Part shown: piece by piece, positions 56,600 to 64,000 of the stretch
Layout of the letters: every line of letters starts with the position of its first letter
Numbering within the stretch: the first letter of the stretch is position 1
Origin: Saprospiraceae bacterium
GTDB lineage: Bacteria > Bacteroidota > Bacteroidia > Chitinophagales > Saprospiraceae
NCBI GenBank assembly: GCA_016717655.1
Contig: JADKFC010000001.1
Coordinates: 248,001-312,000, forward strand
Length of the DNA stretch: 64,000 nt
Direction: 5' to 3'
The notes under the pieces: model-generated
Databases searched by the model: none
Told to the model about the DNA's origin: nothing
Seen by the model: the letters and a program-made list of their open reading frames with translations, nothing else
Program-made: the position numbers and the translations under genes

Positions 56600-57607
56600 T
56601 CACTCCTCCTTCTTATTTTGCTTCTCCTTCTCTTTCTCCAACTTCTTAAAATAACCCCTGAATAAAAAATTGTGCTTGAGAGCTTCGAGGTTTTCATTGA
56701 GTTTTAAGCTGGCGAGGTGAAGCTGATCCAGCGTGCCATCCACCTTGTTCATAGTGGTGTTTACATTGATGGCCAGAGTGGTATCATTTACAAGGTAGTC
56801 AAGGGTGCCTTTGCCGTTTTTAATCTTGGCCATGGTGGCTTGAATGTCAGAAACCGCTTCATTGAGTTTGCTGCTGGTCTGATCCAGTTGAAGGGCTACA
56901 TTTTTGATATGATTAGAGGTGATGCTGTCATTCAATACTGAAACCATTCCATTCTTTTGGTTGAGTGATAAAATCAAAGCATCCGTGTGCTGCATGATGC
57001 GCAGGGCCGAAGCTGAGGTTAATCTGAAGTTTTTGATAGCCAAGCTGAGATCATCTGCTGATGCCTTGTCTTTTATCAATACGGAGAATGGTCCTTCACC
57101 GGCATTGATGGCCCGCGTTATCTTTAATAGGTCCGCAGTGAGCAGGGCGGCATTTTCGTTGGTGACGTTGAGGGTAGAGAGCATGTCTTCGGTTGAAATT
57201 TTTCGATAGGAGGTGATGGTGTCTCCATCCATAAGGGGGACAGAAGTATGGTCTCCCGGAATGATGTTGATGATCATATTACCTACCAGGCCGTCTGTGC
57301 CGATGGCGGCGGTAGCGCCTTTTCTGATGTGTCGAGAAGCATCTTTGGCTATGGCCATGGCAATGATGATGGTGGAATCATCTACCATTTGTATATCGGT
57401 CACGGTACCAATGTTGAGGCCTGAAAACCTGACATTGTTGCCGGTCTTTAGTCCACTTATGTTGTTGAAGCTGGCATATACCTTTACATTGCTTCCAAAC
57501 ATGCTTTGCTGGTTGCCGATGAGGTAGATGCCGATAATAAACAGAACCAAACCTGCAATGACAAAGATGCCTAATTTGAGTTTTTGTGCACTGGATTTTT
57601 CTCTCAT
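56600..57607 (-). CDS. mlaD: MCE/MlaD-family lipid-binding protein
   Basis: 335 residues from the Met at 57607 (MREKSSAQKLK); the longer frame reads through the end of the ATPase gene. One N-terminal membrane helix (LGIFVIAGLVLFIIGIYLIG), then the MCE domain (VKVYASFNNISGLKTGNNVR, FSGLNIGTVTDIQM, GTDGLVGNMIINIIPG) and a long helical C-terminal region. In the Mla-type transporter it carries phospholipid between inner and outer membranes. Third gene of an mlaE-mlaF-mlaD operon; the start overlaps the ATPase stop region. Confidence 0.85.
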   Translation of the reverse strand: MREKSSAQKLKLGIFVIAGLVLFIIGIYLIGNQQSMFGSNVKVYASFNNISGLKTGNNVRFSGLNIGTVTDIQMVDDSTIIIAMAIAKDASRHIRKGATAAIGTDGLVGNMIINIIPGDHTSVPLMDGDTITSYRKISTEDMLSTLNVTNENAALLTADLLKITRAINAGEGPFSVLIKDKASADDLSLAIKNFRLTSASALRIMQHTDALILSLNQKNGMVSVLNDSITSNHIKNVALQLDQTSSKLNEAVSDIQATMAKIKNGKGTLDYLVNDTTLAINVNTTMNKVDGTLDQLHLASLKLNENLEALKHNFLFRGYFKKLEKEKEKQNKKEE

Positions 57608-57614
57608 GTCATGA

Positions 57615-58376
57615 TCATTTAAAAAAGGCTTGAATTTGTGGGTCTGTACACGATTGTAAATATTCAAAGGTACCTTCTGCATAATTTTTTCCATCAATCA
57701 ACAGTATCATTCTATTGGCAATGGCACGCGCACAATCTACATCGTGGGTAATGATAATAGAGGAGGTTTTGTACTCATCTTGTACCGATTGCATGAGCAA
57801 TACTATTTCTTTGGAAGTAATGGGATCCAAGCCCGTGGTTGGCTCGTCGTACAGAATGATTTTGGGCTTTAAAATCAATGTCCGCGCCAGGGCAATTCTT
57901 CGTTTCATTCCGCCAGATAGTTCATCGGGCATAAGGTCGATGGCTTTTTTTAAACCTACACTTTCCAGGGCTTCCAGTACCAGGGGCTCGGCATTGGTGA
58001 TTTTTCCAAATTTTTTGGTGTGTCGCCTCAGTGGAAATTCCAGGTTTTCTCTCACCGACATGGAGTCGTACAAGGCACTGCCCTGGAATAAAAATCCAAT
58101 TTCGGTGCGGAGCTCGTCCAGCTCATCGGCATCGAGGTCGTCTATCTCCTTGCCCATCACCATGATGCTTCCGCTGTCGTGTTCCTCCAGACCGATCAGA
58201 CATTTGATCATAACCGATTTGCCGGAGCCCGACTTGCCCATGATCACAAGGTTTTCGCCTTCATAGAGGTCCATGTCAAAGCCATTTAATACGGCATTGT
58301 CTCCAAACTTCTTGTAGAGATTGCGGATCCTGACAACTGTATTTTTTTGACCTTTCTCTTCCATCTTACAACTCAT
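57615..58376 (-). CDS. mlaF: ABC transporter ATP-binding protein MlaF-like
   Basis: 253 residues (a second possible Met lies at 58364). Walker A GKSGSGKS, Q-loop LFQGSALYDSMSVRENLEFP, signature LSGGMKRRIALAR, Walker B IILYDEPTTGLD and switch His IITHD are all present. The sequence is of the Mla/retrograde phospholipid type. It overlaps the permease gene by 11 bp and is followed by the MCE protein, giving a standard transporter operon. Confidence 0.9.
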   Translation of the reverse strand: MSCKMEEKGQKNTVVRIRNLYKKFGDNAVLNGFDMDLYEGENLVIMGKSGSGKSVMIKCLIGLEEHDSGSIMVMGKEIDDLDADELDELRTEIGFLFQGSALYDSMSVRENLEFPLRRHTKKFGKITNAEPLVLEALESVGLKKAIDLMPDELSGGMKRRIALARTLILKPKIILYDEPTTGLDPITSKEIVLLMQSVQDEYKTSSIIITHDVDCARAIANRMILLIDGKNYAEGTFEYLQSCTDPQIQAFFK

Positions 58377-59107
58377 AAAAAATATCAGAAACCAAAACAG
58401 CCAGAAAGTCGAGGATAAACAAAAACATACTGGTATAAACCACCGCTGAATTGGCTGCCCTGCCTACACCCTCTGTACCCTTGCCGCAGGTATATCCTTT
58501 AAAACATCCCACCAGGCCAATGGCAAATCCAAAAAAGAAAGATTTGACGGTTGAGGGTATGATGTCGCCAAACTCCAAAGACCCAAAAACTTCATTGAAA
58601 TAAAGCTGAAAGGAAACCTCTCCTTTTATATTTTCCACCAGATAAGAGCCATGAAGGGCAATGCCATCTCCTAGCACCACGAGGATGGGTATCATCAGCG
58701 TTGTGGCCAAGTATGCGCGTCACCACCAGGTATTTAAACGGATTGGTACCCGAAACTTCCATGGCATCAATCTGTTCTGTAACTCTCATAGAACCCAGTT
58801 CCGCTCCAATGCCCGAGCCAATCCTTCCTGCACAAATCAGTGCAGTGATAATAGGCCCAATTTCTCTGATAATTGATATTCCCACCATGGATGGCATCCA
58901 TGACACAGCCCCAAATTCCTGTAAGGTAGGCCGCGATTGTAAGGTAAACACCAAGCCAATGATAAAGCCCGTAATGCCTACCAGCAACAACGACTTATTA
59001 CCCATGTAATAACATTGCCTCAGAAATTCACGGTACTCAAAAGGCCTCTTGAATGCTTCTCTGAAAAACCGGCCCGCAAAATAAGCCAGATCTCCAATCT
59101 CTACCAA
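58366..59107 (-). CDS. mlaE: MlaE-family ABC permease (frameshifted)
   Basis: Two frames make one MlaE-type permease of about 246 residues. The N-terminal part has SLLLVGITGFIIGLVFTLQS, IREIGPIITALICAGRIGSG and ELGSMRVTEQIDAMEVSG, the family signature. The C-terminal part has TTLMIPILVVLGDGIALHGS, FFFGFAIGLVGCFKGYTCGK and GVGRAANSAVV. They join near 58709 as VVTRILATTLMIPIL if one T (an A on plus) is removed. The gene is essential-looking and conserved, so a sequencing error is more likely than loss. Confidence 0.85.
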
Positions 59108-59548
59108 TATACTCTTAAAATTGTCGATGACCTTCGATTTTTACTAAAGGTAGTCTAAAAATCACTAAAAAGCAATAATAATGATCACCACTATCAATAG
59201 GCTGTGTCAGTTGGGGCGAACGATGTTCACCTTTATGTTCAAATGGTACGCCTCACTTCGTTCGGCTAAATGGTGCGTCGAGCCGCGCTCGCCGCTATGT
59301 TCAAATATTAGGTGAATGGTGATTGGGACGTGATAGAATCCCTACATAGAAGCAGCAAATAGATAGCATTTTTTGGGCTTCACCAAACCAATCAGTCACA
59401 GCTCCGAATAAAATTTGAAATAGCCACTCGCGGCGCTCGTGGTTTCTTCACTAAAATGACTTGCCAGTCATTTTTTTGGCTTCGCCAAACCGCTCAGTCA
59501 CACCTCTAATCCCAAGCCCCTAGCCCCTACTAGCCCCTAGTCCCTAGC
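59108..59548. other. 440-bp gap with dispersed repeat
   Basis: Contains copy 2 of the 105-bp repeat (59402-59506) and repeated CCCCTAG words (59505-59545). No gene seen. It separates the Mla-type operon from the next gene on the same strand. Confidence 0.6.
59402..59506. repeat. Dispersed 105-bp repeat, copy 2
   Basis: Partner of 56437-56541. Same GGCTTCGCCAAACCGCTCAGT ending beside a seven-T run. Confidence 0.75.
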
Positions 59549-60559
59549 CTACGGCCAGACAATCAACGGACGGCCTTTCGCTTGAATCTTATGGTAAACG
59601 GGCTCTAAAGAAGTGTAATCACCAATGGCCCTGGCGTGTTTGTAACAATCCATGCTGGTGATAAAATAAGTGTCCTCTTTTTCGATGGAAATATCAATTT
59701 CATCCATGGGGTGGGTGTCATATCCTCCTACGGCAACGGCGAGACCGTTGGTTTCGTAGTGACTGACCTTGATATTGGGAAAGGCCTTCATCACTTCAGC
59801 AGTAATGTCGCTTTCTTTACCCTTGCCTAGGATACAAATTTCACTGAGCTTGTAAAATTCTACTCCGGGGGGGACAAGGATGACAGGACATTGGCTTTCA
59901 CTCGCTACCCGGTGGGATACAGAACCGAGCAGACTTTCAAATAGATTGCTGGCTCCGTGGGAGCCCATGATGATGTATTCGTATTTGTGTGATGCATCGA
60001 TAATGACATCGCCGGCAAGTCCTTCTTTGATGACTGCCTGGATAGGGGTACTGCCCAGCAAGTCGCCAACAAAATCAACTTCAGCGGCTTTGGCAGTTTT
60101 TTCCAATAACTCGGTCTTGGCTTCTAGACTGTGGTCTTCGTCGTAGGGATGTTTGGCTACTTCGATATAATCTGGGTGGTGTACATGCAAAAGATCAAGC
60201 GAATAATACTTTTGTCGACAGAAGATTTTGGCAAAATGTAAGGCGGTGGATGCAGATGAAGAAAAATCGGTGGGTACCAATATTTTCCTCATCTGGTCCT
60301 TGCCGTACAGCGCTGCTATGCGGTGGTAAAGCTTGATGATGCCCATCTTAAAATCACCTTCTTTTGAGAGTTCTATGGGCTGATCGCCGTTGATGGCAAC
60401 TGACGGTACGGAGTTGATGTTGTCGGAAATGAATCGCGCCACATCATTGATCTCCTCAATCCTGTACTCCAGTTGGTTGAATACCAAGTAGTCAACCAGA
60501 CTTTTTTTCAGGAATTGGTAACCGGAGGTACCTGTGCCATATAATTTCAGCTCTACCAT
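59549..60559 (-). CDS. Thioredoxin-like / universal stress protein fusion
   Basis: 336 residues. The first ~85 look like a glutaredoxin-type fold (ELKLYGTGTSGYQFLKKSLV, VPSVAINGDQPIELSKEGDF), but the CxxC active site is replaced by TSGY, so it is probably not a redox enzyme. Then comes a universal stress protein domain (KILVPTDFSSSASTALHFAK) with the ATP-binding motif GSHG-(9)-GSVSH and CPVILVP, and a degenerate second USP-like half. It lies 13 bp upstream of the CBS gene's end on the same strand and may be co-transcribed after it. Likely a stress or energy sensor. Confidence 0.75.
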   Translation of the reverse strand: MVELKLYGTGTSGYQFLKKSLVDYLVFNQLEYRIEEINDVARFISDNINSVPSVAINGDQPIELSKEGDFKMGIIKLYHRIAALYGKDQMRKILVPTDFSSSASTALHFAKIFCRQKYYSLDLLHVHHPDYIEVAKHPYDEDHSLEAKTELLEKTAKAAEVDFVGDLLGSTPIQAVIKEGLAGDVIIDASHKYEYIIMGSHGASNLFESLLGSVSHRVASESQCPVILVPPGVEFYKLSEICILGKGKESDITAEVMKAFPNIKVSHYETNGLAVAVGGYDTHPMDEIDISIEKEDTYFITSMDCYKHARAIGDYTSLEPVYHKIQAKGRPLIVWP

Positions 60560-60572
60560 AGCTTTGGCTGTA

Positions 60573-61016
60573 TTACTTTTCGTATTCGTTGATTGCTGAG
60601 TTGTCTTCAGCTAGATTTTTGATGATGTCGTGGGTAGTGATGATGCCTACAATCCTGTCATTTTCCAGCACAGGAAGGGCATGAAAAAGATTTTTCTTAA
60701 ACACATCCAATGCCACGTTGATACGATCATCTACGTCTAACTTGCCAAGGCCTTTGATCATGATGGACTTGACCTTATAATTGTTGAGTTTTACATCAAC
60801 CAGGATGTTGTCAAAGGCATCGTCGTTAAAACCTCTTTTAAAAAATGAAAAATCCGATTTGCTCAACATACCCACCAATTCTCCTTCGTAAACTACTGGA
60901 ATGTGGTGAATGTGGAACTTGTCAAAAATCTCCTGAGCGGTTTGAAGGGTATCTTCAGGCTCAATCGTGATCGGATTTTTGGTCATAATGGTGGAAACCG
61001 GTGCTAATAAATTCAT
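60573..61016 (-). CDS. CBS-domain-pair protein
   Basis: 147 residues forming two CBS motifs: TIMTKNPITIEPEDTLQTAQ, HIHHIPVVYEGELVGMLSKS and MIKGLGKLDVDDRINVALDV, LFHALPVLENDRIVGIITTH. A stand-alone Bateman module that usually binds adenine nucleotides. First gene of a likely operon with the USP-fusion gene. Divergent from the histidine kinase gene across 49 bp. Confidence 0.85.
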   Translation of the reverse strand: MNLLAPVSTIMTKNPITIEPEDTLQTAQEIFDKFHIHHIPVVYEGELVGMLSKSDFSFFKRGFNDDAFDNILVDVKLNNYKVKSIMIKGLGKLDVDDRINVALDVFKKNLFHALPVLENDRIVGIITTHDIIKNLAEDNSAINEYEK

Positions 61017-61065
61017 AATAATGCTTATTTTTGATGCAAGATCGGTAAACTATCGGGGCGTATAA

Positions 61066-62433
61066 ATGACCGAAGTCATGCCCAACACTGATATAAGTAA
61101 TGTTTGTTTTTTAGCCAAAAAGCCTAATTTTATTCCGTTTTATATGGTAAATGATGTTGATTTAAGAATATTATTTGAATCTGTCCTGGAAACCGCCGTG
61201 GACAGCATCATTATCATTGACTCAAAAGGTTCGGTTATCAATATCAATCACGCCACTGAAATACTCTTGGGTTATGCCAAAGAGGAAGTAGTTGGCCAAA
61301 ATGTTCGTATGCTTATGAATGCGCACGATGCATCTCATCATGATACTTATATGGGTCGGTACCTGGAAACAAAAAGTCCAAAAATCATAGGCATCGGCAG
61401 GGAAGTGCTGGCTCGCCATAAAATAGGCGAACTGATTCCAGTAAGATTGGCCGTGAGTGAGGTCATACTGAACGATAGAATTATTTTTACGGGCATCATC
61501 CACGACCTTCGCGAAATCAGAAAGGCCTATGATGAATTGGCCAATCTCAATAAAGAACTCGATAAAAGGGTAGTCGAACGCACCTATCAGGTAGAAAAGG
61601 TGGTCAACCAATTGCTGTCTACCAATACGCGATTGAAAAAAGAAGTCAAGGAAAGGGTCGAAGCCGAACAAATGCTGCGCTCTAAAGAAGAGCAACTCCA
61701 GACAGCTCTTTCATCCGAAAAAGTACTCAATGAGCTGAAATCCAGGTTTGTCTCTACAGCCTCGCATGAATTCCGCACCCCTCTGGCCACCATCCTATCT
61801 TCTGCTTCGATCATCATGAAATACAACAAAGATGAAGAACAGGGCAATAGGGAAAGGCACGTAGGTAAGATAAAAAGTGCCGTCAACCACCTCACAGGAC
61901 TGCTCAACGACTTTTTGTCATTAAGCAGGCTCGAAGAGGGCAGGGTCAATGTAATGGCAGAGCATATTTCGCTTGATCTTTTGTTAAAAGAAATTGAGGA
62001 AGATTTATCGGGCATTCAGAAGCCGGGCCAAAACCTGAGTTTTCACCTGGAGGCCGGAATTGAACTAGCCACCGACCGCAATATTCTGAAAAACATTTTG
62101 TTCAACCTCATTTCCAACGCTATAAAATATTCTGAGCTAACCATCGATATCAGCGCTAAAAATATAGACGATCATATTGAAATTTCTATACAGGACCATG
62201 GCATTGGCATACCCGCAGAAGACCAAAAACACCTGTTTACCCGCTTTTTCAGGGCTACCAATGTAGGTAACATTCAGGGCACGGGTCTCGGGCTCAACAT
62301 TGTAAAAAGGTATTGCGAACTCCTCTCTGCTGATATAAATGTACAAAGCATTTATGGCGAAGGGACCACCGTATTGATAAAGATTCCAAAGCATACAAAT
62401 CAAAAAAATGATGAAGAAAATTCTGGTCATTGA
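61066..62433 (+). CDS. PAS sensor histidine kinase
   Basis: 455 residues. PAS domain at about 30-150 (SIIIIDSKGSVININHATEI, LGYAKEEVVGQNVRMLM; the GRYLETKSPKIIGIGREV part resembles FixL). A coiled linker (about 160-220) is followed by the dimerisation motif STASHEFRTPLATI with the phospho-His and the ATPase boxes NLISNAIKY, DHGIGIP and GTGLGLNIV. No membrane helices, so a soluble kinase. A TATTTTTG element (61026-61033) upstream fits the Bacteroidota -7 pattern and supports this start; the Met at 61144 is an alternative. It overlaps the response regulator by 26 bp. Confidence 0.9.
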   Translation: MTEVMPNTDISNVCFLAKKPNFIPFYMVNDVDLRILFESVLETAVDSIIIIDSKGSVININHATEILLGYAKEEVVGQNVRMLMNAHDASHHDTYMGRYLETKSPKIIGIGREVLARHKIGELIPVRLAVSEVILNDRIIFTGIIHDLREIRKAYDELANLNKELDKRVVERTYQVEKVVNQLLSTNTRLKKEVKERVEAEQMLRSKEEQLQTALSSEKVLNELKSRFVSTASHEFRTPLATILSSASIIMKYNKDEEQGNRERHVGKIKSAVNHLTGLLNDFLSLSRLEEGRVNVMAEHISLDLLLKEIEEDLSGIQKPGQNLSFHLEAGIELATDRNILKNILFNLISNAIKYSELTIDISAKNIDDHIEISIQDHGIGIPAEDQKHLFTRFFRATNVGNIQGTGLGLNIVKRYCELLSADINVQSIYGEGTTVLIKIPKHTNQKNDEENSGH

Positions 62434-63454
62434 AGACAACACAGACGTAAGAGAAAACATTGCAGAAATTTTGGGCCTTGCCGGCTACGAAGTAGAAACA
62501 GCTGAAAATGGCAAGGTAGGGCTCGTGAAGGTAAATCAATTTAAACCCGACCTCATTATTTGTGATGTAATGATGCCGGAGCTGGATGGTTATGGTGTTT
62601 TGAAAATCCTGGCCTCCAATCCACAATTTGCCACAGTACCCTTTATCTTTTTAACTGCAAAATCTGAAAAAGTAGACCTGCGCAAGGGCATGTCTCTGGG
62701 TGCCAGCGACTACATTACCAAACCTTTTGACGATGCAGACTTATTGGAATCAATTGCGGTTCGACTTAAAAAAAGTGATCTGGTCACACCGGCAGAAAGC
62801 CACCACATGAAAAGTCTGGATGCCATCCCATCCAACTATTTCAATGATAAACTCAAGACCTTTGCCACAGAATTTGAACTTAGAAGGTTCCGCAAAAAAG
62901 ATGTGATTTTTGAGGAAGGCAACAATGCCCGTTATATCTATTTCCTGGAAGAAGGTAAGATCAGGGTCTTTCGCACCAATGATTTTGGCAAAGAGCTTAC
63001 CACCCGCATAGTCAATGCCCATGAAGTATTTGGCTTCCTGGATGTGCTCAATAGCAAGCCTTATTCCAAAAGTGCACAAACCCTCGAGGACAGCAATATC
63101 AGACTCATTCCCATCAAAAACTTCATTGATCTTTTTTACACCGATCACGATTTTGCCCTCTCTATGATGAAGCACCTGGCCATCTATTCTACCATCCTCG
63201 AAAACGGACTGGTACACCAGGCCTACAGCTCTGTGCGCAAAAAAGTGGCCAATGCATTGATCCAGTGTTATGAAAAAAATGAAGCCAATCCGGTAATTTC
63301 CATGATGAGAGACGACCTGGCCTCTATTGCAGGTACTGCCAAAGAAACGGTTATTCGTACGCTTTCAGACTTCAAACACGAGGGCATCATCGACATCGAA
63401 GAAACAGACATTTTTATCAGCAATGTAAATGCACTTATCAATATGCCGCAGTAA
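62408..63454 (+). CDS. Response regulator with Crp-type output
   Basis: 348 residues. A receiver domain (KKILVIEDNTDVRENIAEIL, phospho-Asp in IICDVMMPELDGYGV, Lys in YITKPFDD) is fused to a cyclic-nucleotide-binding-like barrel (KKDVIFEEGNNARYIYFLEE, GKIRVFRTN) and a Crp-type helix-turn-helix (DDLASIAGTAKETVIRTLSD). The REC-CNMP-HTH order is less common than OmpR- or NarL-type outputs. Translationally coupled to the kinase gene; the pair should form a complete two-component system. Confidence 0.9.
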   Translation: MMKKILVIEDNTDVRENIAEILGLAGYEVETAENGKVGLVKVNQFKPDLIICDVMMPELDGYGVLKILASNPQFATVPFIFLTAKSEKVDLRKGMSLGASDYITKPFDDADLLESIAVRLKKSDLVTPAESHHMKSLDAIPSNYFNDKLKTFATEFELRRFRKKDVIFEEGNNARYIYFLEEGKIRVFRTNDFGKELTTRIVNAHEVFGFLDVLNSKPYSKSAQTLEDSNIRLIPIKNFIDLFYTDHDFALSMMKHLAIYSTILENGLVHQAYSSVRKKVANALIQCYEKNEANPVISMMRDDLASIAGTAKETVIRTLSDFKHEGIIDIEETDIFISNVNALINMPQ

Positions 63455-63543
63455 TGCTGGTAGATTGATCTACAAATAAATAAATGAGTAGGGGAGTGGC
63501 CGCTTTGGTTGGGCTCTTCTCTTGCTTCCAACTAATTGGATTT

Positions 63544-64000
63544 TTACGACTTAATCTTGTGCAGGGCCTCGGCCAATGAATGCACGTGTAGTTTTTCGTA
63601 TATTTTTTTGCAGTGACTGCGCACCGTTTCAATGCTGATAAACAGTTTAGCCGCCACCATCTTATAACTCAGTCCCTTCGATAATTCCTGGATGATCTCC
63701 ATTTCCCGTGGAGAAAGTATAGCATTGGCTTCCAGGCGAGGTTTTTGTTGATGAAACTTGACCAGCTTTCTGGCAATGCTGGGACTCATGGGTGCGCCTC
63801 CTGCCAGTAACTCTTTGATGCTGTGAATTACATTTTCATTGCTTTCATTTTTCAAAATATACCCGCTGGCTCCAGCAGTAAGGGCATTAAAAATATTGTC
63901 ATTGTCATCAAAAACGGTGTGCATAATTACTTCCACAGCCGGAAATTCTTTTTTGACAAGGGCTACTCCCTTTACCCCATTCATTTTGGGCATATCTATG
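63544..64000 (-). CDS. Partial NarL/LuxR-type response regulator
   Basis: The frame is open to the right window edge, so the N-terminus is missing. The visible part begins within the receiver domain (DMPKMNGVKGVAL, which carries the phospho-Asp context, then ASGYILKNESNENVIHSIKE) and continues to the GerE helix-turn-helix (LSPREMEIIQELSKGLSYKM, TVRSHCKKIYEKLHVHS). Convergent with the upstream two-component pair. Confidence 0.85.
   Translation of the reverse strand, partial: IDMPKMNGVKGVALVKKEFPAVEVIMHTVFDDNDNIFNALTAGASGYILKNESNENVIHSIKELLAGGAPMSPSIARKLVKFHQQKPRLEANAILSPREMEIIQELSKGLSYKMVAAKLFISIETVRSHCKKIYEKLHVHSLAEALHKIKS

Noticed and set aside
1..64000. tRNA, rRNA, insertion sequences
   Set aside because: I looked for cloverleaf-like ends, rRNA words and transposase motifs (DDE, HUH) and found none that I could support.

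Overview
The window is a Bacteroidota chromosome segment. The evidence is two exported proteins with type IX secretion (T9SS) C-terminal signals, many short lipoproteins with a Cys soon after the hydrophobic stretch, several two-component-regulator-propeller (Reg_prop) proteins, one clear TAnnTTTG promoter element and no visible Shine-Dalgarno sequences. A Saprospiria- or Chitinophagia-like relative is possible, but the sequence alone does not settle the genus. Nearly every gene lies on the minus strand. No rRNA, tRNA or CRISPR was recognised.

Layout. (1) 1-11.6 kb: ordinary accessory genes (T9SS protein, cupin, Crp/Fnr regulator, collagen-like surface protein, DinB-like and DHFR-like proteins, three propeller proteins). 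(2) 11.67-51.17 kb: a large AT-rich array of small minus-strand genes separated by about 33 imperfect palindromes of about 54-150 bp. Each has a YAAC-type end on one side and GTT-RRRY-like ends on the other, which is the architecture of integron attC sites. I read this as a chromosomal integron (cassette array). Cargo includes a HigBA toxin-antitoxin pair, a SIR2-like protein, a PIN-like protein, a PD-(D/E)XK-like nuclease, DUF2971/DUF4262/DUF6994/STM3941-type proteins, acetyltransferases, an adenylate-kinase-like enzyme, an L,D-transpeptidase, a sulfatase, exported proteins and three more propeller proteins. Eight cassettes carry no gene and instead share one conserved, foldable ~100-nt element. 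(3) 51.14-52.75 kb: a probable attI followed by a tyrosine recombinase gene (frameshifted, XerC/D-like, without the usual IntI insertion) pointing the same way as the cassettes. (4) 52.8-64 kb: GC-richer core-like DNA with a zinc-ribbon gene, a CoA-transferase, a complete MlaEFD-type lipid transport operon, a USP-fusion protein, a CBS protein, a histidine kinase/response-regulator pair and a partial LuxR-type regulator. The gaps in this part hold short palindromes, tandem words and a 24-copy 15-bp minisatellite.

How the parts fit. Recombination at the attI-proximal end would insert cassettes next to the recombinase. The first cassette there is a near-copy of one 3.5 kb deeper in the array, and comparing the two copies defines the crossover point. 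The toxin-antitoxin cassette carries its own promoter and operator, as expected for an element that stabilises an otherwise silent array.

Caution. Many genes, including core ones (mlaE-like, CoA-transferase), are broken by single-base indels, mostly in homopolymers. The two copies of the duplicated cassette differ mainly by indels. Sequencing or assembly error is therefore a serious explanation for much of the apparent gene decay, and frameshifted genes are reported here as whole genes where a one-base change restores the frame.
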